From Deltaproteobacteria bacterium (GTDB lineage: Bacteria; Desulfobacterota; Binatia; HRBIN30; JACQVA1): a stretch of 64,000 bases of DNA. Both the position numbers and the translations under genes were made by a program. The stretch covers positions 62,001-126,000 of the forward strand of contig JACOST010000005.1 in the NCBI GenBank assembly GCA_016178705.1, written 5' to 3'. This document shows, piece after piece, positions 16,682 to 24,472 of this stretch. Below the pieces are notes generated by a model, which was given only the letters and a program-made list of their open reading frames with translations, was not told the origin of the DNA and did no database searches. The stretch's first letter is position 1. Every line of letters begins with the position of its first letter.

Positions 16682-17631
16682 GTCAGCAGCGCTCCTTCGG
16701 TAATGTCGTAGCGGCGCGCCCCATCGCTCGCCGAGTGCTCGTGTGCTTCGCTCTCCAACTGCACGCGGGTCAGCCGCAGCACCCCGCCGCCGGTTTGGAC
16801 CACAATCCCGCCGTGCGCGCCAGCCTCGACCGCCAGCACTTGTCCGGGGCGCGGCACCGCGCCACCGCGGTCGACGGCCGGCGCTTCAACGCGCTGCGCC
16901 TCCCAAACGAACAGTTTGCGCCCGCGCCAGATGCCGAAGGCGCCGGGATAGGGGTGGGTTACCGCGCGCACGAGATTGCGGATCGTGGCGGCGTCCGCGC
17001 CCCACACGATGCGGCCATCGTCGGGCTTGCGGCCGCCGAAGTAGCTGGCCGCACGATGGTCTTGTGGGATGCGCGGGGCGCGGCCGTCGCGCAGCAACGG
17101 GTAGGTGTCGCGCATCAACACGGCCGCCGCCTCGGTGAGCTTGCGAAACAGCGTCAGGGCAGTGTCGTCGTCGCCGATCGGCACGGCGCGTTGCGCGACG
17201 ATGTCACCGCGATCCGGTTTCACCTCCATATAATGAAGGGTCACACCGGTCTCGCGCTCGCCGTGGATCAACACCCAGTTGACCGGACAGCGGCCGCGGT
17301 AGCGCGGCAGCAGCGAGCCGTGCAGATTGAGCGCCCCGCGCGGCGCCAGCGCCAGCAACTCGGCGCCCAGCAGTTTGCGATAGTAGAAGGAGAAGATGAA
17401 ATCCGGCGCCCAGCCGCGTACGCGCGCGATCCACTCGGGCGCGTTGACATTGTCGGGCGCGAACACCGGGATGCCGTGCGACGCGGCGAGCACGCGCGCC
17501 GAGCGGAACCAGACTTCTTCGCCGGGATCGTCATCGTGGGTAAACACGGCCGCCACCGTGGCGCCGCCTCGCAGTAGTTCCTCCAGGCAAACGTAGCCGA
17601 TGTCGTGATAGGCGAAGACTACCGCGCGCAT
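16678..17631 (-). CDS. UDP-4-amino-4-deoxy-L-arabinose formyltransferase, separate ArnA N-domain homologue
   Basis: A 317-residue protein. The N-terminal formyltransferase domain starts MRAVVFAYHDIG and contains LNLHGSLLPRYRGR with Asn102 and His104, plus Asp140 in EVKPDRGDI. These three catalytic residues fall at the same residue numbers as in E. coli ArnA. A C-terminal OB-like formyltransferase domain follows (PGAFGIWRGRKLFVWEA). The frame is open to 18069, but the ATG at 17631 gives the ArnA N-terminus directly. It uses 10-formyl-tetrahydrofolate to formylate UDP-L-Ara4N. The stand-alone length and a coupled decarboxylase gene show that ArnA is split here. Confidence 0.9.
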   Translation of the reverse strand: MRAVVFAYHDIGYVCLEELLRGGATVAAVFTHDDDPGEEVWFRSARVLAASHGIPVFAPDNVNAPEWIARVRGWAPDFIFSFYYRKLLGAELLALAPRGALNLHGSLLPRYRGRCPVNWVLIHGERETGVTLHYMEVKPDRGDIVAQRAVPIGDDDTALTLFRKLTEAAAVLMRDTYPLLRDGRAPRIPQDHRAASYFGGRKPDDGRIVWGADAATIRNLVRAVTHPYPGAFGIWRGRKLFVWEAQRVEAPAVDRGGAVPRPGQVLAVEAGAHGGIVVQTGGGVLRLTRVQLESEAHEHSASDGARRYDITEGALLT

Positions 17632-17651
17632 GGCATCATCACTCACAATCG

Positions 17652-18614
17652 TTAGAGCCGATGAATCGTGCGGATCCGATAGGTCGGACGGCGGCGCACT
17701 TCGAGATAAATTCGTCCGACGTATTCGCCAACCAGTCCCACCGCGAAAATCAGCACGCCGATGAACACGAACAGAATGGCGAACAGCGTGAACACGCCCT
17801 CGCTTTCCGGCCCGACGAAGAAGCGGCGGATTAGCAGGAACACACCGAAGCCGACGCCGGCGAAGGAGACAATCAATCCCGCCAGACTCACGATCTGGAT
17901 CGGCAACAGCGAAAAGCCGGTCATCAAATCGAACGACAGGCGCATGAGCTTGAGCAGCCCGTACTTCGACGTGCCGCTGAAGCGGTCGGCATGCCCGACC
18001 TCGATCTCCGCCGTGCGCTTGGCGATCGAGTTGGCGAGCGCCGGGATGAAACTCGATCGCTCGTCGCAATCGATGATCTGACGCACCACCGCGCGCCGAT
18101 AGGCGCGCAGCATGCAGCCGTAGTCCTTCATTTTGACGCCGACCGTGCGCGAGGTCAGTTCGTTGATCGCGCGCGACGCCAGTTTGCGGAAGGTCGGGTC
18201 CTGACGCGCCTCCCGCCAGCCACCAACGACCTCGAACCCCTCGTCGATCTTCGCCACCAGCCGAGGAATTTCTTCGGGCGGATTCTGCAGGTCGCCGTCG
18301 AGCGTGACGATGATCTCGCCGCGCGCGGCGGCAAAGCCGGCGAGCACAGCGGCATGCTGGCCGAAGTTGCGCGTCAGCTCGATGATGCCGACGTGCGCAT
18401 CGCTCGCGCTGATGCGCGTGAGCGCCTCGAGCGAACCGTCGGAGCTGCCGTCATCGACGTACCAGATCTCGTACGACCGCCCGAGTTCGCGCATCGACTG
18501 CACCAGCCGAGTGTGCAGCGTCTCGAGGTTCGCCACCTCATTGTAGATCGGGATCACCACCGACACGTCGATCGCGGCGGGCGTCGTCTCGGGAGGTGCG
18601 TCCATGACATCCAT
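17652..18614 (-). CDS. arnC: ArnC-like undecaprenyl-phosphate 4-formamido-L-arabinose transferase
   Basis: From the ATG at 18614 the protein is 320 residues, close to E. coli ArnC (322). A GTG at 18641 with AAAGGA upstream, and an ATG at 18605, are alternatives. The GT2 domain has VSVVIPIYNEVANLETL, WYVDDGSSDGS, RNFGQHAAVLAGFAAARGE and TLDGDLQNPPEEIPRL; the GQH and QNPPEEIP forms are ArnC-like. Two C-terminal membrane segments (roughly residues 235-300) precede a basic tail. It would load formyl-L-Ara4N onto undecaprenyl phosphate at the inner face of the inner membrane. It is the first gene of the minus-strand cluster, 20 bases before the formyltransferase gene. Confidence 0.9.
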   Translation of the reverse strand: MDVMDAPPETTPAAIDVSVVIPIYNEVANLETLHTRLVQSMRELGRSYEIWYVDDGSSDGSLEALTRISASDAHVGIIELTRNFGQHAAVLAGFAAARGEIIVTLDGDLQNPPEEIPRLVAKIDEGFEVVGGWREARQDPTFRKLASRAINELTSRTVGVKMKDYGCMLRAYRRAVVRQIIDCDERSSFIPALANSIAKRTAEIEVGHADRFSGTSKYGLLKLMRLSFDLMTGFSLLPIQIVSLAGLIVSFAGVGFGVFLLIRRFFVGPESEGVFTLFAILFVFIGVLIFAVGLVGEYVGRIYLEVRRRPTYRIRTIHRL

Positions 18615-18721
18615 GGCTGGTACGGAGCGGGCGGGTAACACCGCGAAGACATCCTTTCGGTTGGTCGAGTGCAGACCACAAACGGCTACGGAATTCAATT
18701 TGGTGAGCTTGACGCCTGCGG

Positions 18722-20995
18722 TTGCGGCCGTTATCACCAGCCGCGTTGCGGCTCACATTCCACCAATCGGCTCGCGCCGCGCGCCCAGGCATCCTGACCG
18801 CGCTCGTCGTGGTGGCCGTTGCCGGCTGCGCGCCGGTGCACGCGCGCAACCTGCCCGCGCATCCGTCCACGACGCCAGCGTCATCGTCAGCCACACTGAC
18901 CATTCACGAGCCGGTGGGTATGGCGCGCACGAGTTGGCCGGTAAGCACCGGCGTGCCGTTTCCTCGCGGCGTTCTACGCGAGGCTACGACGATCGCGGTG
19001 AAGACGAGCAAGGGCAGCGCGCTCCCGGTCCAGACTCGCGTGTTGAGTCGGTGGGACGATGGCAGCGTGCGCTGGTTGCTCGCGGACGTTGCCGTCACCA
19101 TCGCGGCGCACGACACCGCGAAGCTGACCGTCACGGCCAACGGAGCAGCTTCACCGGCGTCGAGATCGCGAATGCAGGTCGTCGAAGGCAGCGACGGCGT
19201 GGCCATCGACACTGGTCCGTTGCAGTTCACCGTGCCGCGAACGACCTTCGCGATCCTTGACGACATCCGTTTGCACGGACACCCATTGCGCGCCGGTCCG
19301 TTGCGCGCGTTCATGACGCTCGATCAACGAATCGAACCGCGGCCACCGCGTGCCGTCACCGTACGCGAGAACGGTCCGTTGCGCGCGCAAATCGAAATGC
19401 GCGGACAACTCGCGCCCGGCTTCGACTACTTGGTCCGCGTCCATGCGTACGCCGGTCAGCCGTTCGTGCGCATCTTCTTCACCTTCGTCGCCACCGGACC
19501 AGCTGAAACTACCGCCGTGCGTCAACTCGCCATCACGTCAGCGCTGCCTGCATCGACCTATCGACTCGGCCTCGAACATGCACCCAGCACCGGGCGTGTC
19601 CCCAAGGCGGGCGTCAAGTTGATCCAGCTCGACAACCAAGTCTTCCGCCTCAACGGCAAGCGGCACCAGGGCCACGCGGCAGGCTGGGTCGAAGCCAGCG
19701 GAGCGTCCGGCGGCATGGGCATCGCCAGCCGTTTCTTTTGGCAGGAGTACCCGCAGAGTTTCGAAGTCATGCCCACGACGCTCACCTACAATATGTGGGC
19801 GCCGAGCGCCGTGCCGGCGCAAATCGGCGTCGGCGCGGCGAAGACCCATGAGTTCGTCGTCAACTTCTTCGATACAATGCCGCCTGCGGAGACAGCCGCA
19901 GCGCTCGCCGAGCCGCTGACCGCGCAGATCGATCCGCTGTGGAGCGCCGCGACCGCGGCCTTGCCGAACGCGATCGCACCCGGCAAGGATACCGACGCCT
20001 TTCTCCATCGACTCAACAACGCCCTGCCGGACGTTGAATCCCACACCGCCGCGGAGCGATGGGACGAAGCGGCGCACGGCGATTGCCCGCCCGCCGGGAG
20101 CGAGCGTGTACGCATCGGCGCCTTCGGCATGCTCAACTGGGGCGATTGGAACTACCCCGGGCTGCACGACACCACGAAGGGCTGCGATGCGTGGGGCAAC
20201 CTCGAGTACGATCTGACGCAAGTCGCCGCGCTCGCGTTCGCCGCCACCGGTGCCGCGACCTACCACGAGTTGATGACCGCCGCCGCGCGCCACTTCATGG
20301 ATGTCGACGTCATCCACGCCCAGCCGCAGCAGCCGAAGTGGATCGGCATGAATCATCCCAAGAACCCGCTGCACTTCAGCTTCGCGCACAGCGGTGTCGA
20401 TCTCGGCCACACGTGGACGGAAGGTCTGATCTCCTACTTCTACTTGACCGGTGACGACCGCGCACTCGACACCGCGCGCGGCATTGCCGACTACCTCGTG
20501 CGCCGCCTGCAAGCCGGCGTCGTGCGCGGCAATCCGCGCCAATGGGGCTGGCCGGTGATCGCGTTGCTGGCGGTATCGCAGGCCACCGGCGAGCCGCGCT
20601 ACCTCACGGCCGCGCGTGACTACGCGCAGCGCGGGATGAAAGCGTTCGCTCCGACCGACCTCAGCAGCTGGAAGATCGGCATCCTCGCCGATGCGTTGGC
20701 CAACACGCACGCGGCGACACGCGATGCCGACATCGAACAGTGGCTGCGGACCTACGCAGGCGCTGTCGCAGCGAAACCTGACGGCGATCTACGCTTGTAC
20801 CCCGCCGTCGCCTACGTCGCGGCGCTGACACACGACGCTCGACTGGCGGCCAGCGCCCGCGCCGCGGCTGATCGCATCCAGTTCGGCAGTTGGGCCAAGC
20901 CCTTTACGATCGCCGGCCGCACCGGTTTTCGGATCTTGTCGTTGTTAGAAGCAGAAAGCGCAAAGTCGAAAGCAGAAAGCCAGATGCATAGATGA
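18722..20995 (+). CDS. Predicted lipoprotein, exo-rhamnogalacturonan-lyase-like (PcRGLX/YetA type)
   Basis: A 757-residue protein with a likely TTG start, divergent from arnC by about 100 bases. The N-terminus has a hydrophobic segment ending VVAVAGCAPV, a lipobox with the acylated cysteine. The N-terminal beta domain (WPVSTGVPFPRGVL, then QTRVLSRWDDGSVRWLLAD) and a C-terminal helical toroid-like region (NWGDWNYPG, LEYDLTQVAALAFAATG, LGHTWTEGLISYFYLTGD) resemble PcRGLX/YetA-type polysaccharide lyases. That assignment is from pattern memory and is moderate. It could act on a glycan at the outer membrane. The last dozen residues are encoded by AAAGC-rich repeats, so the C-terminus may be extended. 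Confidence 0.55.
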   Translation: MRPLSPAALRLTFHQSARAARPGILTALVVVAVAGCAPVHARNLPAHPSTTPASSSATLTIHEPVGMARTSWPVSTGVPFPRGVLREATTIAVKTSKGSALPVQTRVLSRWDDGSVRWLLADVAVTIAAHDTAKLTVTANGAASPASRSRMQVVEGSDGVAIDTGPLQFTVPRTTFAILDDIRLHGHPLRAGPLRAFMTLDQRIEPRPPRAVTVRENGPLRAQIEMRGQLAPGFDYLVRVHAYAGQPFVRIFFTFVATGPAETTAVRQLAITSALPASTYRLGLEHAPSTGRVPKAGVKLIQLDNQVFRLNGKRHQGHAAGWVEASGASGGMGIASRFFWQEYPQSFEVMPTTLTYNMWAPSAVPAQIGVGAAKTHEFVVNFFDTMPPAETAAALAEPLTAQIDPLWSAATAALPNAIAPGKDTDAFLHRLNNALPDVESHTAAERWDEAAHGDCPPAGSERVRIGAFGMLNWGDWNYPGLHDTTKGCDAWGNLEYDLTQVAALAFAATGAATYHELMTAAARHFMDVDVIHAQPQQPKWIGMNHPKNPLHFSFAHSGVDLGHTWTEGLISYFYLTGDDRALDTARGIADYLVRRLQAGVVRGNPRQWGWPVIALLAVSQATGEPRYLTAARDYAQRGMKAFAPTDLSSWKIGILADALANTHAATRDADIEQWLRTYAGAVAAKPDGDLRLYPAVAYVAALTHDARLAASARAAADRIQFGSWAKPFTIAGRTGFRILSLLEAESAKSKAESQMHR

Positions 20996-20999
20996 CGCG

Positions 21000-21053
21000 A
21001 CCGGTGCTCGTCTGTGCTCACGAATCACGACTCACGAATCACGGCCCACGACA
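21000..21053. repeat. TCACGA-unit repeat between convergent genes
   Basis: The gap between two convergent genes contains GCTCACGAATCACGACTCAC followed by GAATCACGGCCCACGAC. It belongs to the dispersed TCACGA family and ends at the Smr gene stop. Confidence 0.6.
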
Positions 21054-21773
21054 TCACCATTTCGCGCCGTTCAGTACGTGCACCGCCCGCTTGGCCTTGC
21101 GGTCGCGGCGCAGCAGAACATACAGCGCACCGGCACCGCCGTCGCACGCGCGGGCGCTGGCAAAGGCGAGGATGAATCGTGACCACCGCCCACGCGCCAG
21201 CCAAGTGGCGACGCGCTGCTTCAATACCGGGACGTGATCCTTCGAGTTGAGCCCGCGGCCGTGAATGATCAACACGCAGCGCTGCCCCGCTTGATGCGAT
21301 GCGAACAGGAAGCGATCGACAGCGACGCGCGCCTCAGCGGCGGTGAGGCCGTGCAGATCGAGGTGCGCTTGATACGCGAACTCCCCGGCGCGCAGCCGCT
21401 TGAGTAACCGCGGGTCGACACCGTCTGCGATCCCCTCCACGTGTTCATCGCTGTCGCTGATGTCGAAGTGACCGGTGCCGGCCACCAGTTCCGACAACTC
21501 CGCGAAAGCTTCCGCGTCGGCACTGACAACCGCGCGGGCAGCCGACGCCGGGGGTGGGACATCAACACGCGCGCGTTCGCGCTCGCCGAGTTGCCGAACG
21601 CCGGCCATCTCATTCAGAAACGCGCTCAGATCGTCGGCGGCGGCCAGCGGTTCCGGTTGTAGCTTCTGCACCGGTGCGACCGGCGTCACCGCAACCGCCC
21701 GCTTGCCGATTTGGCGAAACGGTTGGTACTTGAACTCTTTGGTCGCCGCCGGGCGCTTGTCTCGTCGCCGCAT
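21054..21773 (-). CDS. Smr-domain protein (MutS2-type nuclease domain)
   Basis: From the ATG at 21773 the protein is 239 residues; the frame is open to 21815 but the extra residues look non-coding. The C-terminal third is an Smr domain: HLDLHGLTAAEARVAV (LDxHG), VLIIHGRGLNSKDH (HGxG) and GGAGALYVLLRR. The N-terminal part is a basic, proline-rich linker (KRPAATKEFKYQPF). Stand-alone Smr proteins of this layout (SmrA/SmrB type) are nucleases; the E. coli homologue SmrB cleaves mRNA at collided ribosomes. Its role here is inferred from family only. It is convergent with the lyase-like gene, with a TCACGA repeat between. Confidence 0.8.
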   Translation of the reverse strand: MRRRDKRPAATKEFKYQPFRQIGKRAVAVTPVAPVQKLQPEPLAAADDLSAFLNEMAGVRQLGERERARVDVPPPASAARAVVSADAEAFAELSELVAGTGHFDISDSDEHVEGIADGVDPRLLKRLRAGEFAYQAHLDLHGLTAAEARVAVDRFLFASHQAGQRCVLIIHGRGLNSKDHVPVLKQRVATWLARGRWSRFILAFASARACDGGAGALYVLLRRDRKAKRAVHVLNGAKW

Positions 21774-21890
21774 GCCACACGTCGTCGCTGTGGCCAACGT
21801 TAGCCGTCCAACCATATCAATGGAAGGCAGCGCCCGTCAGTATTCTTATCGGTATTCTTCTTCTCGGCCGAGGCGGCTTTGCAGAAGCAG

Positions 21891-22009
21891 GCCCTCGATA
21901 CGATCGCTTCGCGATCTACTCGGGCAAACGGATTCGGAAGAAAGTGAAGAGAAACCGCATCCCCGAGTAGCCGGCCTGAGTAGCAGCCGCAGGCTTCATA
22001 TCGAAGGGC
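21891..22009. repeat. Inverted repeat pair of the CGATACG...CTACTCGGG type
   Basis: In the ~340-base gap before cmoA the left copy (21891-21931) reads GCCCTCGATACGATCGCTTC then GCGATCTACTCGGGCAAACG. The right copy (21955-22009) is its inverse, CCGCATCCCCGAGTAGCCGG through to ATATCGAAGGGC, with a short insertion. Both arms match the common GTATCGAAGGG...CTACTCGGG intergenic repeat. No gene is visible in this gap. Confidence 0.65.
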
Positions 22010-22115
22010 GGCGTATCAAGGGGCCACTTTTCGTGCAAGGACCCCGGGGCTGGCAACGAGGTGCAAGGTTCGCTATCTGAAGTCTCGCTCTGCCATCAGT
22101 ATAGAGGCGACGACC

Positions 22116-22838
22116 ATGGCCAAAGACAAATTGTACGCCGTCCCGCGCCCGCTGGTGACGGATTTCACCTTCAGCGCCGACACCGCTGCGGTGTTCGACG
22201 AGATGCTGATCCGTTCGGTACCCTTCTACACCGAGGTCCAGCGCATGATCAGCGAGATCGTCGGCGACTTCGCGGTGAGCGGCAGCAACATCTACGACTT
22301 GGGCTGCTCGACGGGCGCCACTTTTCGCATGCTCCAGTCGATCGAGCAGGACGTAAACTTCATCGGCATCGACTCCTCCGCCGACATGCTCGAGCGCGCC
22401 GCGGAAGAACTGCGCCAGGCGAATTTCACTCGCCGCCACGAATTGCGCCGCCAGGATATGCACGAGGGGCTGCACCTCGAGAACGCCTCGGTCGTCATCA
22501 TGAACCTCACCCTGCAGTTCGTGCGCCCGTTGTTTCGCGAGCGCGTGATGCAAGCGATCTTCGACGGGATGAACCATCAGGGCTGCCTCATCTTGGTCGA
22601 GAAAGTGTTGGCGGAGGAGTCGCTGATGAACCGGCTGTTCATCAAGTACTACTACGATTTGAAGCGGCGCAACGGCTACTCGGACATCGAGATTTCACAG
22701 AAGCGCGAGGCGCTTGAGAACGTTTTGATTCCGTATCACCTACGCGAGAACGAACTCTTGCTGCGCAATGCCGGCTTCCGCTGCACGGAAGTATTCTTCA
22801 AGTGGTACAACTTCTGCGGCCTGCTGGCACTGAAATGA
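22116..22838 (+). CDS. cmoA: Carboxy-S-adenosyl-L-methionine synthase CmoA
   Basis: A 240-residue SAM-fold protein. The start region (DFTFSADTAAVFDEMLIRSV, then PFYTEVQRMI) and the core (NIYDLGCSTGATF, ENASVVIMNLTLQFVRP, RRNGYSDIEISQKREALENV) follow E. coli CmoA closely. CmoA converts SAM and prephenate to carboxy-SAM, which CmoB uses to make 5-oxyacetyl-uridine at the tRNA wobble position. No cmoB is next to it; instead a membrane methyltransferase gene overlaps its stop by four bases. The upstream gap carries an inverted repeat and no clear promoter. Confidence 0.9.
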   Translation: MAKDKLYAVPRPLVTDFTFSADTAAVFDEMLIRSVPFYTEVQRMISEIVGDFAVSGSNIYDLGCSTGATFRMLQSIEQDVNFIGIDSSADMLERAAEELRQANFTRRHELRRQDMHEGLHLENASVVIMNLTLQFVRPLFRERVMQAIFDGMNHQGCLILVEKVLAEESLMNRLFIKYYYDLKRRNGYSDIEISQKREALENVLIPYHLRENELLLRNAGFRCTEVFFKWYNFCGLLALK

Positions 22839-23608
22839 GCATTACTCCCGAATCGCGGGCCAACGCGGCGCCACCGGCGAGCGGCGCCGTGCAAAGCATC
22901 GGCCGCTTTGTCTTTCGCTTCCGCGACTACTTGGCGCCGACCGGGCTCGTCGTGATCTTGCTGCTCACTCACCCGGAACACCTCTTCGGTAGCAAGGTGG
23001 CCAACATGTGGGCCGACCTGTTGGGGCTGCTGCTGTGTCTGACCGGCCAAATCGTGCGCGTCACCGTGATCGGCTACGCCTACATCGTGCGCGGCGGCGC
23101 GAACAAGCAACTGCACGCGCCCACGCTGGTGTGCGAGGGCTTCTACGCGCACAGTCGCAATCCGATGTATCTGGGCAACTTCCTGCTGCTCACCGGCTTG
23201 GCAGTCATCTACAACTCGCGCTGGGTCTATGCCTTCGCGCTGCCGGCCTACCTCGGCGGCATTCTGTCGATCATCCGGGCGGAGGAGTCTTTTCTGCACG
23301 AGAAGTTCGGGACGGACTATACCGACTATTGCCGGCGGGTGAATCGATTCTGGCCCCGACTTCACGGGCTGCGGGAGACCCTCGCGCCCATGACGTTCGA
23401 TTGGAAGCGGGTGTTGCGCAAAGAATACGGCACTACCTTCGCCTGGACGTCGGCCGCGATCGCCATGTTGATCTGGGAACGGCTGGTCCATTTCGGCTAC
23501 CACGCCGAGGCGGGGAAAATCATGTTCCTGGCGCTCGCTTACGTGCCGATACTCGTCGCGTACGGCACCGTGCGCTGGCTCAAAAAAACGCACCGGTTGG
23601 ATTCTTGA
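22835..23608 (+). CDS. Membrane methyltransferase of the isoprenylcysteine carboxyl methyltransferase/PEMT family
   Basis: A 257-residue protein with about six hydrophobic segments. The family signature is HSRNPMYLGNFLL (RNPxYxG) with a later RAEESFLHEKFGTDYTDYC, where the E..L...FG..Y pattern completes the SAM-binding site. Such enzymes methylate lipids, terminal carboxylates or small hydrophobic molecules; the substrate here is unknown. The ATG overlaps the cmoA stop (ATGA), so the two are translationally coupled. The C-terminal 70 residues extend beyond the usual core with two more hydrophobic stretches. Confidence 0.75.
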   Translation: MSITPESRANAAPPASGAVQSIGRFVFRFRDYLAPTGLVVILLLTHPEHLFGSKVANMWADLLGLLLCLTGQIVRVTVIGYAYIVRGGANKQLHAPTLVCEGFYAHSRNPMYLGNFLLLTGLAVIYNSRWVYAFALPAYLGGILSIIRAEESFLHEKFGTDYTDYCRRVNRFWPRLHGLRETLAPMTFDWKRVLRKEYGTTFAWTSAAIAMLIWERLVHFGYHAEAGKIMFLALAYVPILVAYGTVRWLKKTHRLDS

Positions 23609-23628
23609 ACCGGGCTTCACCGCTTCCA

Positions 23629-24423
23629 ATGAGTACTCCAACCGACGAGCTCCTGGTGCGGCGTGAGCCGCCGCTGGCGTGGGTGATTGTCAACCGACCG
23701 CAGGCGCGCAATGCCATGACTCGTGCGGTGTGGCAGGCGCTTGCGGCGCAGGTGAACACGCTCGGGCAGGATGCGGGCGTGCGAGTCATCATCGTCCGCG
23801 GCGCCGGCATCGACGCGTTCATCTCCGGCGCCGACATCTCGGAGTTCCCGGCGATCCGCGCCAACGCCGCGATGACCGCCGACTACGATCGCGATACCGC
23901 CGCCGCGTGGCAGGCGATCACGGCAGCACCGCAACCGGTGATTGCGATGATCAACGGGCTGTGCTTCGGCGGCGGCTGCGCGGTGGCGCTGGCGTGCGAC
24001 CTGCGCGTCGCCGCCGATCACGCGCGCATCGCCATCCCCGCCGCGCGCTTGGGCTTGGCGTATCCGCTCGACGCCATCGAGCGCTTGATCCACGTCGTCG
24101 GCTCGAGCGCCGCCGCTGACATCCTGCTATCGACCCGTACGATCGACGCGGCGGAGGCGCTGCGCATCGGTTTTGTCAGCCACGTGGTGCCACACGCGGA
24201 ATGCGAAGAGTGGACCCGCGATTACGCGCTGCGCATGGCCGCGAACGCGCCGCTGACGCTGGCCGCCCACAAACTCGCGATTCAAGAATCGCTCAAGCCG
24301 CCGAGCGCTCGCGACACTGCCGCGATCCGCGCTGCCGCCGTGCGCTGCTTCAACAGCGCCGACTACCAAGAAGGCATCACCGCGTTTCTGGCGAAGCGCA
24401 CGCCGCGGTTTGAAGGAAAGTGA
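23629..24423 (+). CDS. Enoyl-CoA hydratase/isomerase family protein
   Basis: From the ATG at 23629 the protein is 264 residues, typical for crotonases; the frame is open to 23008 but overlaps the methyltransferase gene. Crotonase features are the NRPQARNAMT start, the oxyanion-hole segment FISGADISEF (GAD) near residue 65, and INGLCFGGGCAVALACDLRV near residue 110. The second catalytic glutamate position holds ARLGLAYPLDA, so the two usual catalytic Glu residues are not obvious and the reaction may be isomerase- or hydrolase-like. It is followed closely by a CoA-transferase gene, suggesting shared use in acyl-CoA catabolism. Confidence 0.85.
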   Translation: MSTPTDELLVRREPPLAWVIVNRPQARNAMTRAVWQALAAQVNTLGQDAGVRVIIVRGAGIDAFISGADISEFPAIRANAAMTADYDRDTAAAWQAITAAPQPVIAMINGLCFGGGCAVALACDLRVAADHARIAIPAARLGLAYPLDAIERLIHVVGSSAAADILLSTRTIDAAEALRIGFVSHVVPHAECEEWTRDYALRMAANAPLTLAAHKLAIQESLKPPSARDTAAIRAAAVRCFNSADYQEGITAFLAKRTPRFEGK

Positions 24424-24472
24424 TGCGGCGCCCCTCCAAACGGGCTCGCAAGCCACTCGCCGAGCGGCGCTG

